Notes under the pieces: generated by a model
The model's database searches: none
Told to the model about the DNA's origin: nothing
The model's input: only the letters and a program-made list of their open reading frames with translations
Program-made: the position numbers and the translations under genes
Assembly: GCA_025146925.1 (NCBI GenBank)
Contig: CP102260.1
Location: 883,001 to 947,000 of the forward strand
Length of the DNA: 64,000 nt
Origin: [Bacteroides] pectinophilus
Lineage (GTDB): Bacteria > Bacillota > Clostridia > Lachnospirales > Lachnospiraceae
Direction: 5' to 3'
In this document: positions 1-8,574 of the stretch, one piece after another
Position numbering within the stretch: position 1 is the stretch's first letter
Layout: the number at the start of each line of letters is the position of its first letter

Positions 1-1
1 A

Positions 2-301
2 GACATCATTATTAATGAAGATGGCGAGAAGATGGTACAGGCGGGAACAGAGAAGCTTTATCCGGCTGATACAACATTTATCGCGGTAAGTCAGGGACCT
101 AAGGATAAGATTGTGTCTACAACGCAGGGAATTGATGTTAACCAGAGAGGTCTTATCACAGTTGATGAGAATGGTAAGACTACGAGAAATGGTATCTTTG
201 CAGCAGGCGATGTTGTTAACGGCGCTAAGACGGTTGTTGAGGCTGTTAAGTTCTCTAAGGCAGTTGCTGATGCGATGGACGAGTATATGCAGACACTGTA
301 A
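2..301 (+). CDS. C-terminal part of an FAD/NAD(P)-dependent oxidoreductase, glutamate synthase small-subunit type (5' end outside window)
   Basis: The open frame enters from the left edge and stops at 301. The visible 99 residues end in a segment with GIFAAGDVVNGAKTVVEA, the C-terminal FAD-contacting ATG/GD motif of the GltD-like class (glutamate synthase small subunit, dihydropyrimidine dehydrogenase N-terminal domain, related NAD(P)H oxidoreductases). In that family the motif holds the flavin ribityl/pyrophosphate, and the following helix closes the domain. The catalytic partner and N-terminal Fe-S region are not visible, so the exact substrate cannot be fixed. A strong terminator follows 47 bases downstream, so this is the last gene of its transcript. 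Confidence 0.75.
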   Translation, partial: DIIINEDGEKMVQAGTEKLYPADTTFIAVSQGPKDKIVSTTQGIDVNQRGLITVDENGKTTRNGIFAAGDVVNGAKTVVEAVKFSKAVADAMDEYMQTL

Positions 302-347
302 TTGAAGGATATTTTATTTAATTGAACAGACTGAGTTGAATAAGCTG

Positions 348-408
348 AGCCCCGGCCTGGCAGGTATTAATAATTCCTATGAATAATATCTGTCATTCCG
401 GGGCTTTT
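348..408 (+). terminator. Rho-independent terminator
   Basis: AGCCCCGG (348-355) pairs with CCGGGGCT (398-405). The stem continues inward with G-U pairs (TGGCAGGTATTA with TAATATCTGTCA), and a T-rich tract follows. It ends the oxidoreductase transcript and lies before the convergent AraC gene. Confidence 0.85.
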
Positions 409-476
409 AATTAGTTTTGTCAGCTATATACCGGTTTTGCAAATGTATTTCATGACCATGCATGCAGTCCGTCTGC

Positions 477-1259
477 CTACAGATTCCTGTATTCCTGTGG
501 TGTCACTCCATATACACGCTGAAATGCCCTGTAGAATGTACGGCTTGAATTAAAGCCGCTTGCATAGCCGATATCAGTCACGGTCATATGTGTATTCTTG
601 AGAAGATGCGCGGCATGTTCTGAACGGCATCGGCCGAGATACGCAGGGAATGATTCGTGTATCTTATCAGAAAAAATATGTGAAATGTAGAATTTGTTAA
701 GACCGAGGTCATGCGCGATTGTGTCAAGCGACATGTCTTCTTTAAAATTATCTGCGATGTACTCGATTAACGTATGGCAGATATCTACAGAATCGCCGGT
801 CTCCACGGAACTCTGCATCGTAAGCAGCGGCATGATGCATCCGAGGATTATATGCATGTAGCCCTGGGCAATCCGGAAGTCACGTCCGTTGGCGCAGCAG
901 TCGAGAATGTGGTCAATTGCATAGGTACATTCATGTGGAATTGTATCCTTTGTAAGAACAGGTACTTCAGGCCTTCGGCGTGAAAGTTCATTTATATAGC
1001 CACCGGCAAATTCAGGATTGAATATCATAAGTATTGCCTCGGATTCACCAAGACTTTCAGTGCTGTGTGGCCGGTTTGGAAATGCAACAGACAGATCTCC
1101 GGCATTAAGCACATAGGAATTATCATCGATAGTGACGCGAAGCTGCCCGCTTTTTACGTAGATCATCTCGACCTGCCGGTGAAGATGAAGCGGATATGTG
1201 TTATTTAGTGTGGTTGTTACGCTATATTCTTCTTCACGATTCTGATAAAATGCACTCAT
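477..1259 (-). CDS. AraC-family transcriptional regulator
   Basis: A 260-residue protein with an N-terminal cupin-like sensing domain (LHLHRQVEMIYVKSGQLRV) and a C-terminal double helix-turn-helix typical of AraC/XylS (GYASGFNSSRTFYRAFQRVYG, ending TPQEYRN). The start at 1259 is chosen because GGAGG lies 7 bases upstream; a longer frame reaches 1346 but has no such site. It is divergent from the GH43 glycosidase gene at 1451. Because regulators of this type usually control an adjacent sugar-use gene, it probably senses a plant oligosaccharide or pentose and activates that gene; this role is inference. Length and both domains look complete. Confidence 0.88.
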   Translation of the reverse strand: MSAFYQNREEEYSVTTTLNNTYPLHLHRQVEMIYVKSGQLRVTIDDNSYVLNAGDLSVAFPNRPHSTESLGESEAILMIFNPEFAGGYINELSRRRPEVPVLTKDTIPHECTYAIDHILDCCANGRDFRIAQGYMHIILGCIMPLLTMQSSVETGDSVDICHTLIEYIADNFKEDMSLDTIAHDLGLNKFYISHIFSDKIHESFPAYLGRCRSEHAAHLLKNTHMTVTDIGYASGFNSSRTFYRAFQRVYGVTPQEYRNL

Positions 1260-1450
1260 ATATAGTCCTCCGGTCTGTGAGATAATGATACTGACATCAT
1301 TATAATACACAAAATGCATATTAACAATATATGACATAATGAACATTCACGTTGGCATGCAAAAAATGTGTCCGTGTTTTATATTAAAATTAATTTAAAT
1401 GATTCATGAAGGCACTATTTTGAAATCACAGATATAAGGAGAGCAGCATT

Positions 1451-3112
1451 ATGAGTATTGTAAATCAGAATTTTACCATAAGATATAATTTTGACAGTAT
1501 GAAGCCACAGAGTATGTGGAATGCCGATCTTGGTGACAGATATTCTAATCCGGTGCTGTATGCGGATTACTCAGATCCTGATGCCATAAGAGTTGGTGAA
1601 GATTATTTCATGATTGCGTCGAGCTTCTGCAATTCACCGGCACTGCCAATCCTTCATTCAAGGGATATGGTGAACTGGAAGGTTATTAATTATGTGCTTA
1701 AGCATGTTCCTGAAGACAGGTATGATGAACCTGTCCATGGCTGTGGAGTATGGGCACCTGCAATAAGATATCATGAAGGAATCTATTATGCGTGTTTTCC
1801 GATGCCGGATGAAGGCATATATATGAGCACAACAACTGACCCATGGGGTGAATGGTCAGAGCCTGTCAATATAAGACCGGGAGCGGGCTGGATTGACCCA
1901 TGTCCGTTCTGGGATGAGGACGGAAAGGCATACCTTGTTGCAGGAGTTGCAAAGAGCCGTATCGGATATAAAAGCGTGCTGCATATGGTTGAGATGCAGC
2001 CGGACGGAATGGGGCTCATTGGGGAAGAGGTAAAAGTCTTTGATGGCAATCTCAATGACCAGATTACGATAGAAGGCCCGAAGCTTTATAAGCGCAATGG
2101 CTGGTATTATATATTTGCACCGGCTGGCGGTGTAAAGACCGGATGGCAGACGGTGCTGCGTTCACGCAATATATTCGGACCATATGAGTACAAAGTAGTT
2201 ATGCGTCAGGGTGATACTCCTGTTAATGGCCCTCATCAGGGAGCGTGGGTTGACACTGTAACAGGTGAGGACTGGTTTATTCATTTTCAGGATGTATATG
2301 CAGCAGGAAGAATTACGCATCTTCAGCCTATGCACTGGGAGAATGACTGGCCGGTTATCGGAATAGCCAAGAATGGCAATGATTACGGAGAACCGGTACT
2401 TGAGTACAGAAAGCCTGATGTAGGTGATGTTGAGACTGCTGTATGTGAGCCGGATTCATCCGACAGCTTCTGCAGTAAGAATCTCGGACTACAGTGGCAG
2501 TGGAATGCCAATTATGACAAAAAATGGTATTCGTGTACAGAACGTGGTCTCATACTTAATGCAATGTTCAAAGAGGCTGACAGACCTCTCGGAGATGTTC
2601 GCAACCTGCTGCTGCAGAAGTGGCCGGCACCGGAATTTACGTGCATAACGAAGATTGATGTTACAGGAATGAAGGAAGGTGACACGGTCGGAATTATTTC
2701 AATGGGAATGCTCTATGAAGGGCTTGCATTGACAAAGAATGCTGCCGGATTTGGTGTTAGTGTAACAGAAGGTATGCAGCATTTTGATAAGGAGAAGGCA
2801 ATAACTGACGAGCAGACCAAGACGGTTGCACAGCTTGCTGCAGCTGAATGTGCAGATGGTGTATGGTTTATGTATAAGGTCGTAAGGACAGGATACAGGG
2901 ATATCAGCGAAGAAGAGAAACATACTCCGGTGGAGATGCTGGGTCTGTATTACAGCGTTAACGGCACTGATTTTGTCAAATGCATATCTGCTGAATCTAA
3001 AGCAGGCCGCTGGGTTGGCGTCAAGAATGGCATATACTGCATAAGCGATAACGATGACGGCGGCTGTGTTACTGCAAAATATGTCAAATATATAAAAAAC
3101 GATAACATTTAA
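1451..3112 (+). CDS. Glycoside hydrolase family 43 protein (beta-xylosidase / alpha-L-arabinofuranosidase type)
   Basis: A 553-residue enzyme. The N-terminal five-bladed propeller shows the GH43 pattern: the catalytic-base Asp in YADYSDPDAIRVG (near residue 42), a second Asp in GWIDPCPFWDEDGKAYL, and the probable acid Glu in ITIEGPKLYKRNGWYY. The last about 200 residues look like the beta-sandwich accessory domain common in xylosidases. No signal peptide is seen, so it probably acts in the cytoplasm on imported xylo- or arabino-oligosaccharides. AAGGAGAG precedes the ATG. It stands alone opposite the AraC gene, with no transporter in view. Exact specificity within GH43 cannot be read from sequence alone. 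Confidence 0.88.
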   Translation: MSIVNQNFTIRYNFDSMKPQSMWNADLGDRYSNPVLYADYSDPDAIRVGEDYFMIASSFCNSPALPILHSRDMVNWKVINYVLKHVPEDRYDEPVHGCGVWAPAIRYHEGIYYACFPMPDEGIYMSTTTDPWGEWSEPVNIRPGAGWIDPCPFWDEDGKAYLVAGVAKSRIGYKSVLHMVEMQPDGMGLIGEEVKVFDGNLNDQITIEGPKLYKRNGWYYIFAPAGGVKTGWQTVLRSRNIFGPYEYKVVMRQGDTPVNGPHQGAWVDTVTGEDWFIHFQDVYAAGRITHLQPMHWENDWPVIGIAKNGNDYGEPVLEYRKPDVGDVETAVCEPDSSDSFCSKNLGLQWQWNANYDKKWYSCTERGLILNAMFKEADRPLGDVRNLLLQKWPAPEFTCITKIDVTGMKEGDTVGIISMGMLYEGLALTKNAAGFGVSVTEGMQHFDKEKAITDEQTKTVAQLAAAECADGVWFMYKVVRTGYRDISEEEKHTPVEMLGLYYSVNGTDFVKCISAESKAGRWVGVKNGIYCISDNDDGGCVTAKYVKYIKNDNI

Positions 3113-3159
3113 TTTGCTTGCAAATGAGCTGTGAATATGCTAACATAAGCATATTAATG

Positions 3160-3274
3160 GTAAAAGCCGTGAAGGCTCTTGAGCAGAAGTGGATTATCCC
3201 TTTGATGCGGGTGATACCGATTAGTATATCCGTCCCGGCATATATCATTTTACTGATATGTGCCGGGACTTTTT
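3160..3274 (+). promoter_or_regulatory. T-box-like leader with intrinsic terminator upstream of gatC
   Basis: A 16-bp hairpin (3232-3247 with 3254-3269) followed by five T lies only 18 bases before gatC. It is therefore placed to attenuate gatCAB rather than to end GH43. The upstream strand CGGG (3208-3211) can pair instead with CCCG (3234-3237) inside the terminator, leaving a bulge around TGATACC. The layout GGGTGATACCGA...CGTCCC resembles the T-box antiterminator (GGGTGGNACCGCG...CGTCCC), but the tRNA-pairing TGG reads TGA and no clear Stem I or specifier loop was found. It could be a diverged T-box or another attenuator. Confidence 0.45.
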
Positions 3275-3292
3275 AATTTGATGGAGGTAGAG

Positions 3293-3586
3293 ATGGCAAA
3301 TATTATTTCTGACGAAACAATTGATTATGTTGGAATTCTTGCTAAACTGGAACTTTCGCCTGAAGAGAAGGAAGAGGCGAAGAAGGATATGGGAAGGATG
3401 CTCGATTATGTAGATATGCTTAACGAACTTGATACATCAGGTGTGGAGCCTATGTCACATGTGTTCCCTGTTAATAATGTATTCCGTGAGGATGTTGTTA
3501 CTAATGGTGACGACCGTGATAATATTACAGCCAATGCACCGCAGAAGAAGGATGGAGCATTTATGGTACCTAAGACATTTGTCTAA
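3293..3586 (+). CDS. gatC: Aspartyl/glutamyl-tRNA amidotransferase subunit C
   Basis: A 97-residue GatC, the small clamp subunit that holds GatA and GatB together. GatCAB converts misacylated Glu-tRNA(Gln) and Asp-tRNA(Asn) to Gln-tRNA and Asn-tRNA. Family features include [38 protein letters not shown] and the C-terminal FREDV...[13 protein letters not shown]. The ATG at 3293 has GGAGGTAG just upstream; an ATG further upstream (3281) belongs to that ribosome site. It is first of the order gatC-gatA-gatB, 72 bases before gatA. Between them are repeats of AAGACAATTGTCT-like sequence. Confidence 0.93.
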   Translation: MANIISDETIDYVGILAKLELSPEEKEEAKKDMGRMLDYVDMLNELDTSGVEPMSHVFPVNNVFREDVVTNGDDRDNITANAPQKKDGAFMVPKTFV

Positions 3587-3658
3587 GACAATTGTCTAAG
3601 ACATTCGCCTAAGACAATTGTCTGATTATTTTAAATATATGATTTGGAGGATATAGAC

Positions 3659-5107
3659 GTGGATTTGATGAGTCTGACAGCCGTAGAGCTTGGCAGAAAG
3701 ATAAAAGCCAAAGAAGTTACCGTCAGGGAAGCAGTCCTTGCGGCATATGACAAGATTGATGAGAAGGAAGCTGAACTTAACTGTTACGTTACAACAACGA
3801 AGGAAGCAGCACTTGCTAAGGCGGATGAAGTTCAGGCTAAGATTGATGCGGGTGAACTTACAGGACCTCTTGCAGGTGTGCCTGTTGCAATTAAGGACAA
3901 CATGTGTACCAAGGGAGTGCTTACGACATGCGGTTCCAGAATACTTGAGAATTTTGTGCCTACATTTACGGCAGAAGCAGTAATTAACCTTGAGAAGGCA
4001 GGTGCTGTAATTCTCGGTAAGACTAATATGGATGAGTTTGCGATGGGAAGTACGACGGAGACATCGCATTACGGAGCAACTAAGAATCCATGGAATACAA
4101 AGCATGTTCCGGGCGGTTCATCAGGCGGTTCAGCTGCAGCAGTTGCAGCTGATGAGTGCAGCTTCGCACTTGGTTCAGATACAGGTGGTTCTATAAGACA
4201 GCCGAGCTCATACTGCGGCGTTACGGGTATGAAGCCTACTTACGGAACAGTATCAAGATACGGACTTATTGCCTATGGTTCTTCTCTTGACCAGATAGGA
4301 CCTATAGCTAAGGATGTTACGGACTGTGCAGCAATACTTGAAACGATTGCATCATATGATCCTAAGGATTCAACATCAATCAGGAGAGATGATTATGACT
4401 TTACATCAGCACTGGTTGATGATGTTAAGGGGATGAAGATAGGAATACCGAAGGATTATCTTATCGAAGGGCTTAATCCTGAGGTTAAGGCAGCGATTAT
4501 GAATGCTGCACATAAGCTTGAAGAAAAGGGTGCTGTTGTTGAAGAATTTGACTTAAGTCTCGTAGAATATGCGATTCCTGCATACTATGTAATTGCATGT
4601 GCTGAGGCAAGTTCTAATCTCGCAAGATTTGACGGTGTTAAGTACGGATACCGTACACCTGAATATAATGAGCTCCACGAGATGTACAAGAAGACACGTT
4701 CAGAGGGATTCGGACCTGAGGTTAAGAGAAGAATCATGCTCGGTTCATTTGTATTAAGCTCAGGATATTATGATGCTTATTATCTTAAGGCACTCCGTAC
4801 AAAGGCGCTTATAAAGCAGGCATTTGATAAGGCGTTTTCTAAGTATGATGTAATTCTCGGACCTGTTGCACCTACAACTGCTCCTGAGATAGGTTCATCA
4901 CTTGCAGATCCTATCAAGATGTACCTTGGAGATATTTATACAATCTCTGTTAACCTTGCAGGTCTTCCGGGTATCAGTGTTCCGGGGGGATTTGATTCAA
5001 AGGGTCTTCCTATCGGTGTGCAGATGATTGGCAACTGTTTTGAAGAGAAGAAGATTATCAGGACTGCATATGCATTTGAACAGTCTCTGAAGGCAGAGAG
5101 AATATAG
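3659..5107 (+). CDS. gatA: Aspartyl/glutamyl-tRNA amidotransferase subunit A
   Basis: The amidase subunit releases ammonia from glutamine for transamidation. The amidase signature is complete: the catalytic Lys in PVAIKDNM, the cis-Ser in GGSSGGSAAA and the nucleophile Ser in GSDTGGSIRQP. The length of 482 residues is typical. A GTG start at 3659 is preferred because GGAGG (3646-3650) ends 8 bases before it; the next ATG at 3668 is too far away, and the upstream TTG overlaps the ribosome site. It is followed after 16 bases by gatB in the same transcript. Confidence 0.95.
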   Translation: MDLMSLTAVELGRKIKAKEVTVREAVLAAYDKIDEKEAELNCYVTTTKEAALAKADEVQAKIDAGELTGPLAGVPVAIKDNMCTKGVLTTCGSRILENFVPTFTAEAVINLEKAGAVILGKTNMDEFAMGSTTETSHYGATKNPWNTKHVPGGSSGGSAAAVAADECSFALGSDTGGSIRQPSSYCGVTGMKPTYGTVSRYGLIAYGSSLDQIGPIAKDVTDCAAILETIASYDPKDSTSIRRDDYDFTSALVDDVKGMKIGIPKDYLIEGLNPEVKAAIMNAAHKLEEKGAVVEEFDLSLVEYAIPAYYVIACAEASSNLARFDGVKYGYRTPEYNELHEMYKKTRSEGFGPEVKRRIMLGSFVLSSGYYDAYYLKALRTKALIKQAFDKAFSKYDVILGPVAPTTAPEIGSSLADPIKMYLGDIYTISVNLAGLPGISVPGGFDSKGLPIGVQMIGNCFEEKKIIRTAYAFEQSLKAERI

Positions 5108-5123
5108 GAAAGGGGCCAATACA

Positions 5124-6551
5124 ATGAGAGAATACGAAACAGTCATTGGACTTGAGGTCCACGTTGAACTTGCAACTAAGACAAAGATTTTCTGCGGATG
5201 CTCAACTGCTTTCGGTGGAGCACCTAATACACATACATGTCCGGTATGTACAGGCATGCCGGGTTCACTTCCTGTACTGAATAAGCAGGTAGTTGAATAT
5301 GCTATGGCAGTAGGGCTTGCTACGAACTGCGCAATAACACAGAACTGCAAGTTCGACCGTAAGAACTATTTTTATCCGGATAACCCACAGAATTATCAGA
5401 TATCACAGCTCTATTACCCAATATGCCGCAACGGACATGTAGATATTGAAGTTGACGGAGTTAAGAAGAGTATCGGAATCCATGAGATTCATATGGAAGA
5501 GGATGCGGGTAAGCTTATACATGATGAGTGGGAAGATTGCTCACTTGTAGACTTCAACAGAAGCGGTGTTCCGCTTATTGAGATAGTATCAGAGCCTGAT
5601 ATGCGTTCGGCAGAGGAAGTTATTGCATATCTTGAAAAGCTCAGAATGACAATACAGTATCTTGGTGCATCAGACTGTAAGATGCAGGAAGGCTCTATGA
5701 GAGCCGATGTCAACATTTCCGTAAGGGAAGTGGGAGCAGCCGAATTTGGTACGCGTACTGAGATGAAGAATCTTAACTCATTCAAATCAATCGCAAGGGC
5801 AATTGAGGGTGAGCGCAACAGACAGATAGAGCTTATTGAGGATGGCAAGAAGGTAGTTCAGGAGACACGCCGCTGGGATGATGCCAAGGAGTCTTCATAT
5901 GCTATGCGATCTAAGGAGGATGCACAGGACTACAGATATTTCCCTGAGCCTGACCTTGTACCTATAGTTATAAGTGATGAGTGGATTGCAAGGGTTAAGT
6001 CTCAGCAGCCGGAATTCAGAGAAGAGAAGAAGGCAAGATATCAGGAGGAGTTCGGTCTGCCTGAGTATGATGCAGATATTATCACGGGAACAAAGCATCT
6101 TGCAGATATATTTGAAGAGGCAACCAAGATCTGTGGCAAGCCTAAGAAGGTATCTAACTGGATTATGGGCGAGACAATGAGACTTCTCAAGGAGAAGGAG
6201 ATGGATCCTGAGGATATCACATTCGCACCTGAGAACCTTGCTAAGATAGTTAATCTTGCCGATGCGGGAACAATCAATAATACGGCTGCTAAGGAAGTGT
6301 TTGAAGCTGTATTTAACGACAATGTCGACCCTGATGTTTATGTTGAAGAACATAAGATGAAACAGGTTAATGATGAGGGCGCATTGAGAGAGGCTATTGA
6401 GAAGGTTATAGCTGAGAATCCACAGTCTGTTGATGATTACCATAATGGTAAGGAAAAAGCAATTGGATTTCTTGTTGGACAGACTATGAAGGCTATGAAG
6501 GGTAAAGCTAATCCTGCAATGGTTAACCAGATATTAAAGGAATTGCTCTAA
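5124..6551 (+). CDS. gatB: Aspartyl/glutamyl-tRNA amidotransferase subunit B
   Basis: A 475-residue GatB, which binds misacylated tRNA and activates the acyl group with ATP. Clear family segments are YETVIGLEVHVELATKTKIFC, the CGCS...CPVC cysteine pairs that hold zinc, the Mg-binding core around NRSGVPLIEIVSEPD, and ADVNISVRE. The C-terminal YqeY-like tail domain, which contacts the tRNA elbow, is present (GKANPAMVNQILKELL). The gene is complete and directly precedes lgt by 3 bases. Confidence 0.96.
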   Translation: MREYETVIGLEVHVELATKTKIFCGCSTAFGGAPNTHTCPVCTGMPGSLPVLNKQVVEYAMAVGLATNCAITQNCKFDRKNYFYPDNPQNYQISQLYYPICRNGHVDIEVDGVKKSIGIHEIHMEEDAGKLIHDEWEDCSLVDFNRSGVPLIEIVSEPDMRSAEEVIAYLEKLRMTIQYLGASDCKMQEGSMRADVNISVREVGAAEFGTRTEMKNLNSFKSIARAIEGERNRQIELIEDGKKVVQETRRWDDAKESSYAMRSKEDAQDYRYFPEPDLVPIVISDEWIARVKSQQPEFREEKKARYQEEFGLPEYDADIITGTKHLADIFEEATKICGKPKKVSNWIMGETMRLLKEKEMDPEDITFAPENLAKIVNLADAGTINNTAAKEVFEAVFNDNVDPDVYVEEHKMKQVNDEGALREAIEKVIAENPQSVDDYHNGKEKAIGFLVGQTMKAMKGKANPAMVNQILKELL

Positions 6552-6554
6552 TAT

Positions 6555-7316
6555 ATGAAAAATGATTTACTGACTATTGGAAGTTTTACTGTGCATGGAT
6601 ATGGTCTGATGATAGCAATTGGCGTTATTGCTGCTTATATGATGGCGGAATATCGTGCCAAAAAGAAGAATATGGATCCGGATAATGTCTTTTTACTTGT
6701 CATATGGGCACTTGTATCAGGATATATCGGTTCTAAGCTTCTGTTTATAATTACTATCCTTCCGGATGTTTTTAAGGATCCTTCAATCCTTAAGAATGTC
6801 TGGGAAGGCTGGGTTGTATATGGTGGAATTATTGGCGGCGTAATCGGAATCATGATTATGTGCAGAGTTAAGAAACTGGATTTTTGGCAGTATATAGATC
6901 TTACAGCTCCGTCAATGGCACTTGCACAGGGATTCGGACGTATCGGATGTCTGCTGGCGGGCTGTTGTTACGGAAGACCTGCAACGTCAGCGTTTGCAAT
7001 TACATTTCATAATTCGGCATTTGCACCTAATAATATTGCACTTGTACCTACACAGATAATATCTAGCGGACTTGATTTTGCTAATGCATTCGTGCTTCTC
7101 TGGCTTGATCGTAAGAAAAAATGTGATGGACAGATTATGGCATTATATCTGATGTTCTACAGTGCCGGCAGATTTGTGCTTGAGTATTTCAGGGGTGACC
7201 TTGAACGCGGAAGCGTTGGAGTGCTGTCAACGTCCCAGTTTATATCGGTATTTACATTTATACTTGGTGTGGTCATATTCGTGGCGAGAACACGTTTATG
7301 TGATAAGAATAAGTGA
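6555..7316 (+). CDS. lgt: Prolipoprotein diacylglyceryl transferase
   Basis: A 253-residue polytopic membrane enzyme that transfers diacylglyceryl from phosphatidylglycerol to the lipobox cysteine of prelipoproteins, the first step of lipoprotein maturation. The Lgt signature GRIGCLLAGCCYGRP is present, as is the N-terminal HGYGLMIAIGVIAAY helix and the C-terminal YSAGRFVLEYFRGD motif. About seven hydrophobic segments are visible, as expected. It starts 3 bases after gatB stops, so it is probably translated from the gat transcript. Confidence 0.95.
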   Translation: MKNDLLTIGSFTVHGYGLMIAIGVIAAYMMAEYRAKKKNMDPDNVFLLVIWALVSGYIGSKLLFIITILPDVFKDPSILKNVWEGWVVYGGIIGGVIGIMIMCRVKKLDFWQYIDLTAPSMALAQGFGRIGCLLAGCCYGRPATSAFAITFHNSAFAPNNIALVPTQIISSGLDFANAFVLLWLDRKKKCDGQIMALYLMFYSAGRFVLEYFRGDLERGSVGVLSTSQFISVFTFILGVVIFVARTRLCDKNK

Positions 7317-7335
7317 TGGAAGGAGGTGAAGGCGG

Positions 7336-8091
7336 GTGTTTGGATTTGGTAAATCATCTAAGCCAAGGGCAGCAGTATTTGTAGACTATGAGCACTGGTT
7401 CTATGGATATCATAATAATTTCCATATGAGACCTAACTTTGAGGAGTGGATTCAGGAACTTAAGAATGAATATGACATTGATGAACTTCATGTGTTTGGA
7501 GATTTTTCAGAGCGTCAGATAGGAGCGGAGCTTCCTGAACTTCAGAGAATTACGAATAATAACGTGACTCATACTGCAAGTGATAAGCTTGGTGTGGACA
7601 AAGATTTTACGGATGTAATAATACTTGACCATATTTACAGAAGTGCAGCAAAGAAGAAGAGTGCAGATGTATATGTGCTGTTTACAGGGGATGCACATTT
7701 TACATGCGTTGTGGATTATTTAAAAGAACTTAATAAAAAAGTAGTTATTTACGGAGTTAAATTCGGCTTCAGCAATGCACTGAAGTCAGCAGCAACAAGT
7801 TATGTAGAGATGCCAAGACAGATTCAGGTTAAGAATCATTATAATGACCTGATTCTTGCAAGTCTTGATAAGCTTCGCAGAAAGCCGGGCAAGACACCTT
7901 CATACTGGAGAACCATAGACAGCGTTGCCAAGTATAACAGGGTTCCGGAAGACAGGGTTAAGAAGGCGCTTGATGGCCTTATAAGCCAGAAGTACATCAG
8001 CCAGACTACAAAAACAGATGCTAGGGGAGAGAAAATTTCACTCCTTACGGTTGACTGGGATAAGCTCAGCCAGGATGGAATATGGCAATAA
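7336..8091 (+). CDS. NYN (PIN-like) domain protein
   Basis: A 251-residue protein beginning at a GTG (7336) behind a strong AGGAGGTGAAGG site. The N-terminal two thirds is an NYN/LabA-like PIN-fold nuclease domain: AAVFVDYEHWFYG, a middle VDKDFTDVIILDHIY, and VYVLFTGDAHFTCVVDYLKE carry the acidic residues that bind metal in this fold. The last about 80 residues look like a small winged-helix (TPSYWRTIDSVAKYNRV...VKKALDGLISQKYI). It is likely an RNA-acting protein; the target is unknown. It lies 20 bases after lgt and 24 before the PilZ gene, so co-transcription is likely. Confidence 0.82.
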   Translation: MFGFGKSSKPRAAVFVDYEHWFYGYHNNFHMRPNFEEWIQELKNEYDIDELHVFGDFSERQIGAELPELQRITNNNVTHTASDKLGVDKDFTDVIILDHIYRSAAKKKSADVYVLFTGDAHFTCVVDYLKELNKKVVIYGVKFGFSNALKSAATSYVEMPRQIQVKNHYNDLILASLDKLRRKPGKTPSYWRTIDSVAKYNRVPEDRVKKALDGLISQKYISQTTKTDARGEKISLLTVDWDKLSQDGIWQ

Positions 8092-8115
8092 TTATATTGT
8101 CTGGGGGTTACTTAT

Positions 8116-8475
8116 ATGAGGATAGAAAAAAGAAGAACAAAGAGAATTGATGTTGATGTTACAGTTTCGTTAAGGCAGCTGGGGGATAGCTTTGTATCAG
8201 GATATTCATCAGATACGGTGGATGTGCATGTTATTGACATATCAAAAGGTGGAATAGCATTCGAGTCTGATTATGATTTTAAAATTAATTCTTACTATGA
8301 TACTATAATCACACTTGCCAATAAGGAATCATTTGAGGCGGTGATAGAAGTGCTCCGCAAAGATGTTCACGGAGCGAATAACGTATATGGCTGCAGATTT
8401 GTCGGAATTAATGCTGATGACCAATTTAAGATTGATGTGTATCAGCTGCTTCATGACAATGGCGAAGCACAGTAG
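8116..8475 (+). CDS. PilZ domain protein (c-di-GMP receptor)
   Basis: A 119-residue single-domain PilZ protein. Both ligand motifs are seen: RRTKR (residues about 5-9) for the RxxxR arm and DISKGG for the D/NxSxxG loop, followed by the beta-barrel ending at YGCRFVGI. Proteins of this kind bind cyclic di-GMP and pass the signal to a partner. Convergent with it, sharing one terminator, is an EAL phosphodiesterase gene, so receptor and degrading enzyme lie side by side. The start ATG has a GGGGG tract 8 bases upstream. Confidence 0.85.
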   Translation: MRIEKRRTKRIDVDVTVSLRQLGDSFVSGYSSDTVDVHVIDISKGGIAFESDYDFKINSYYDTIITLANKESFEAVIEVLRKDVHGANNVYGCRFVGINADDQFKIDVYQLLHDNGEAQ

Positions 8476-8520
8476 CAGCGTGGCCGTGAGTGGAAGGAAA
8501 ACCAGCGGTCTGCAGATATA

Positions 8521-8574
8521 AAATACTGCCATACAGGATACAAGCAGATGTCCTGTATGGCAGTATTTTATTGT
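8521..8574. terminator. Bidirectional terminator
   Basis: A perfect 18-bp stem (8521-8538 with 8551-8568, loop 12) lies between the convergent PilZ and EAL genes and covers the EAL stop codon. T-rich sequence follows on the + strand. Confidence 0.88.

Noticed and set aside
3113-3159. Hairpin AATATGC/GCATATT as T-box Stem I
   Set aside because: Too short and without the conserved loop motifs; probably part of the GH43 3' end.
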